This document shows positions 61,096 to 64,000 of a DNA stretch of 64,000 nucleotides, one piece after another. Source of the DNA: Polytrichum commune (taxonomy: Eukaryota; Streptophyta; Polytrichopsida; Polytrichales; Polytrichaceae). The DNA lies in contig OX485805.1 of the NCBI GenBank assembly GCA_950295325.1, forward strand, positions 25,903,501 through 25,967,500. Direction: 5' to 3'. The number at the start of each line of letters is the position of its first letter. Position 1 is the stretch's first letter. The notes beneath the pieces were generated by a model. It saw nothing but the letters and a program-made list of their open reading frames with translations, did not search any database and had not been told where the DNA came from. The translations under genes and the position numbers were made by a program.

Positions 61096-61328
61096 GGCTA
61101 GTAATATTTTTCCCACTTTACCTCTACTTTGCTGACATGTCATCACATGTGGACATCTTACATCCTACGTGTCCGAAATGGGGTAATGTAATTACACACA
61201 AAATTCGGTAAAATTCAAGTCCGTCAGGATAAAGACAGCATCCGGCATAATGTCGTGACGGATACGTGTCGTGACGGCACGACATTATGCCGAGATTGGC
61301 CTCCATGACGACACAATAAACAACCCTG

Positions 61329-62498
61329 CATCCTTCTGACACGGTCAAACATAACAAAACAAACATGACAATTTTGGAGGTCGCCCCCTAGTTGCATCCG
61401 CCGTACAAGATCAACACCACTCGTAGGTCCATCCACAAGCATCTTCAACAAATAAACCTTCTCATGGCCTTGGCCCGGGAATACACTCTCGTGGATGTAT
61501 TCCATTTTGGCACGTCCTTTCATGTCAAGAATACGATCAATCTCGCCACTGCCTTTGTTGTTGTTCTGGAAAGAGGATATCATGTTGTGAATGTTGGGTG
61601 AGCTAAAGAGATGAAAATTATCCTTAACATTCTCCAACGCATCACCGCAGAAGATCTCTTTTGGTCCATGTCCATAGTGAATAAGAAATGTGTTGAAGAA
61701 GTCCTTGCTTGCGGCAAGGGCAATGGTGAAGGTTCTGGTGGATGGAGTTCTGGCCACTTCGTGAGCGATCAATCCAGTGATTGCTTCAAAAGACTCTTTG
61801 TATTGGCCGTCAGCAACTGGATGGGAATGGGCTCCCAAGTGAATGCACGCACGTGAAAAATCTTTGGATCTGAGTACATAATAAATCCGCAAACTACAAA
61901 GATTGAAGCAAGTAGGAGATTGGTCACAGATTCTACAAAGCACAGTAGAATTTGGTGGAGGAATAAGACCTAGGCTAAAAGAATGGTTAGTGATTCCAAT
62001 CCACTCAGTTTCGTTACTCTTTGAAGATCGTATACAGTGTTCACAGCTTGTATTCTCACAAATCAAATGTCCATCACAATAAGACTTTCTAAACTTCAAA
62101 CCCACGTCATTATGGATGTTGGACGTACTGGTGCGACACCATGTGTGACTATCATACTGTTTATCCATGCCCTCCATGCCTTTAGTCCCAAAAATGGACC
62201 CACGACATGGAGGCAACTCAAAGAGAACATCGCCATTGAATGTAGCAAGGAGGAACATGACCTGATGATATTCAATGACATCAAAGTTAATATGAGCAAG
62301 CTCATTTCGTAATCCGGGCAATAAAGATAATTTGCGACGGCATTGCAATACAGTAAGGGAATCGTGAGGATTTGGGGGAAGAGGAGGATGAAAAAAACTG
62401 AACGATGCAATACTAGGAAGGGTAGTACGGATGTCACGACCCTTGTTAGTTTTTCTTAACTTAGCTTGACCGCCTCCCAACTCTAGCAAGTGCCACAA
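61329..62498 (-). pseudogene. Zinc-binding transposase-like gene, N-terminal half
   Basis: 390 codons open from ATG 62498 up to the hAT insertion site. Seen in order: PPCRGSIFGTKGM at about 95-107, FRKSYCDGHLICEN, CEHC, a pair VLCRICDQSPTC, RIYYVL, and CIHLGAHSHPV near 218-228, which together look like a zinc-binding DNA-binding region of the FLYWCH/WRKY-GCM type found in Mutator-like transposases. Then SSPNIHNMISSF, PGQGHEKVYLLKML, SGVDLVRRMQLGGDL and FVMFDRVRRM, where the hAT begins. This half has no stops although the other half is riddled with them. No characterised function known to me. Confidence 0.65.
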
Positions 62499-63094
62499 GC
62501 GCTAACCTGCACATCCCACGCACATGCATGGTTAAGTCCCAATACCGCGGACCTCCAAGCTCATGGCTTGGTCACCAAGCCATCCTACACATGCATTCGG
62601 GATTCTCCCCTTAGTAGATAGCCAATGGCTAATGTGGACTTCCATCCATGGAAGTCCACTCTTGAGTTGCTTATTAGAGTTATCTTTTAATTCAATTGGA
62701 GTTTTTGTAGGAAGTTGGTTGTTTCGCATGCATAATTTTTCATGTTCGGTAAGTTTTGGATGCATGCTTGGAATTAATGTGGAGGTTTGAACGAAGGATA
62801 TACCCAATTTATAGCACACATGTTCATTGGGTACCAAACTCATTTTGGCATCTCTTGGCATGCCAACATTTTGCACTTCATCCAAACACTTTGGCATCTC
62901 TTGGCACTTCATTCAAACAAGAAACTTGTGCCAAGTGCTATGGTGGTCTGAAGCTGCTTGGATGAAATGCCATTCGGGCAAGTATTGAATAAGTTATGCA
63001 TGTTCAAACCTTGGCAGTCCCGGGAGCCATTCCCAGGCCACTACTGCAACAGGCCGTTGTCTTGGGACAACACTCCACTCAAATGGTCATATCT
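62499..63094. other. Intergenic, no gene seen
   Basis: No supported coding sequence. A short direct repeat (tttggcatctcttggca) occurs twice near 62843 and 62889. Confidence 0.4.
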
Positions 63095-64000
63095 CACTAC
63101 TAGAAAATCATGACCAAATCAATACAAAATCAACAAATCTATGTTGATATGGGCATTGCAATGACCAATTTCACTGATTTTTGAACTTTTGTAAAAATCA
63201 ACAGTTTGCTGCCTATTTTTTTATTGATCTGAATAGTACAATGACCAAATCAACAAAATTTTAGTAACTGTGAAATATTTTTTGGATTCTTTTTGGAATA
63301 TTCTAGAATCTCTTTAATCTTTTGCAATTGGACTCAGTTTATGGACTTGTAAGTGTATGGGTGTGGAAATAATTATGAATTCGAAGGAAAGAAAATATTA
63401 TAGATAAATAATGATATTAAATAATAATAATAGACGGTAACTAGTAAATGATATACTATAAAAGTAAATGATAATAGCATACCGTAAATAATAAATAATA
63501 ATCTGTAAACTGTAAATTATAGATAGTAAATAGTAAATAGTAGGTTGAAAACAACAAATAGTAGGAAATAAAAAATAAAAAGTAAATAGTAAATATCAAA
63601 AAAATATTACACAATAAATATCAAACAATTTATATTAGACAATAAAATTAGCCAATAAATAGTCAAAGGAAGGCAGTAAATTATATACAGTAAATATACA
63701 GTAAAGAAAGGCAGTAAATTATATACAGTAAATATATACATCAAATATTTATTGTAAATATATACAGTAAATATACAGTAAAGGAAAGCAATAAATTATA
63801 TACAATAAATATATACATCAAATATTTACTGTTAATATATAAAATAAATATATACATCAAATATTTATTGTTAATATATAAAATAAATATATACATCAAA
63901 TATTTACTATAAATATTTACATCAAGTAGGTAGTAGAGAGAAAATAGTGGCCTTAGTCTAGAAAGGTTTAAAGCACTCCATATACATCATGTGTGATGTG
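63095..64000 (+). mobile_element. Probable terminus of a CACTA transposon running off the right edge
   Basis: CACTACTAGAAAA at 63095 is a typical plant CACTA terminal sequence. Subterminal copies of atgaccaaatcaa (about 63109 and 63241), with a partial one at 63172, resemble the transposase-binding arrays of this superfamily. From about 63410 the sequence is AT-rich low complexity (agtaaata, atatacatcaaatattta). The other end and target duplication lie outside the window. Confidence 0.5.

Larger units (their letters stand above)
57278..61328 (+). mobile_element. hAT-superfamily DNA transposon, 4.05 kb, decayed
   Basis: Termini CAAGGTTGTCTATC (57278) and, on the other strand from 61328, CAGGGTTGTTTATT. 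Subterminal inverted similarity with gtcgtgccgtca and cgtgtcgtgacgg blocks extends about 100 bp. Flanking 8-mers cacccttt (57270-57277) and catccttc (61329-61336) agree at 6 of 8 positions, as for an old hAT target duplication. The + strand holds hAT transposase remnants, G-rich arrays at 57555-57660 and 60940-61095, an 89-bp tandem array, and a copy of the repeat from CHLI intron 3. It sits inside another transposon-like gene. Confidence 0.78.

Noticed and set aside
62532-62912. 126-codon minus-strand open frame
   Set aside because: No similarity to the adjacent transposase-like gene and atypical composition; treated as chance.

Overview
The window looks like nuclear DNA of a land plant with a repeat-dense genome. 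Plant-type split genes (nuclear magnesium-chelatase subunit I with a plastid leader, URED, a LAZ1/TMEM184-like protein, a lectin receptor kinase) sit in a mass of decayed transposons, tandem repeats and fold-back elements. The protein families and the type of transposon relics make a seedless plant (moss, lycophyte or fern) my best guess. This is inference; the species cannot be fixed from the sequence alone.

Layout: 1-935 (-) first exon and part of intron 1 of a NYN-domain protein. 1865-5533 (+) CHLI in four exons, with an intron full of about 215-bp tandem repeats and a duplicated 3' end downstream (about 5900-6220). 6426-8465 a DNA element with inverted repeats of about 360 bp. 9668-15084 (-) an eight-exon LAZ1/TMEM184 gene. 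17600-19510 copies of a dispersed repeat, the last of which is split by an 11.3-kb LINE (19511-30789, coding on -) with an 8-bp target duplication; the right half of that repeat is split again by a pogo/mariner-like element (30875-31498). 31944-32280 a fold-back element. 33452-35156 (+) URED in two exons. 36508-38476 (-) a two-exon cupin protein. 41480-43260 a CACTA transposase relic. 49849-52086 (-) a lectin receptor kinase whose 3' end is repeated three more times downstream. 53810-54330 a minisatellite. 55640-62498 (-) a decayed zinc-binding transposase-like gene cut in two by a 4.05-kb hAT element (57278-61328). 63095 to the end is a probable terminus of a second CACTA element.

The most unusual object is the LINE. 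It encodes an RRM-like ORF1 region, an AP endonuclease, a reverse transcriptase and an RNase H, plus a C-terminal stretch that resembles a PD-(D/E)XK nuclease. Between ORF1 and the endonuclease lie two perfect matches to the 2A/StopGo ribosome-skipping consensus. They are exactly 200 codons apart and each sits in a copy of the same module of about 95 residues. ORF1, endonuclease and RT share one reading frame, broken only by three TAA codons. The sense strand is strongly G-poor. The 3' UTR is GC-rich, folds into several hairpins and ends in a run of T instead of A.

The host genes do not form a pathway together. CHLI acts in plastid chlorophyll synthesis, URED in urease maturation, the LAZ1-like protein in membranes, and the lectin kinase at the plasma membrane.
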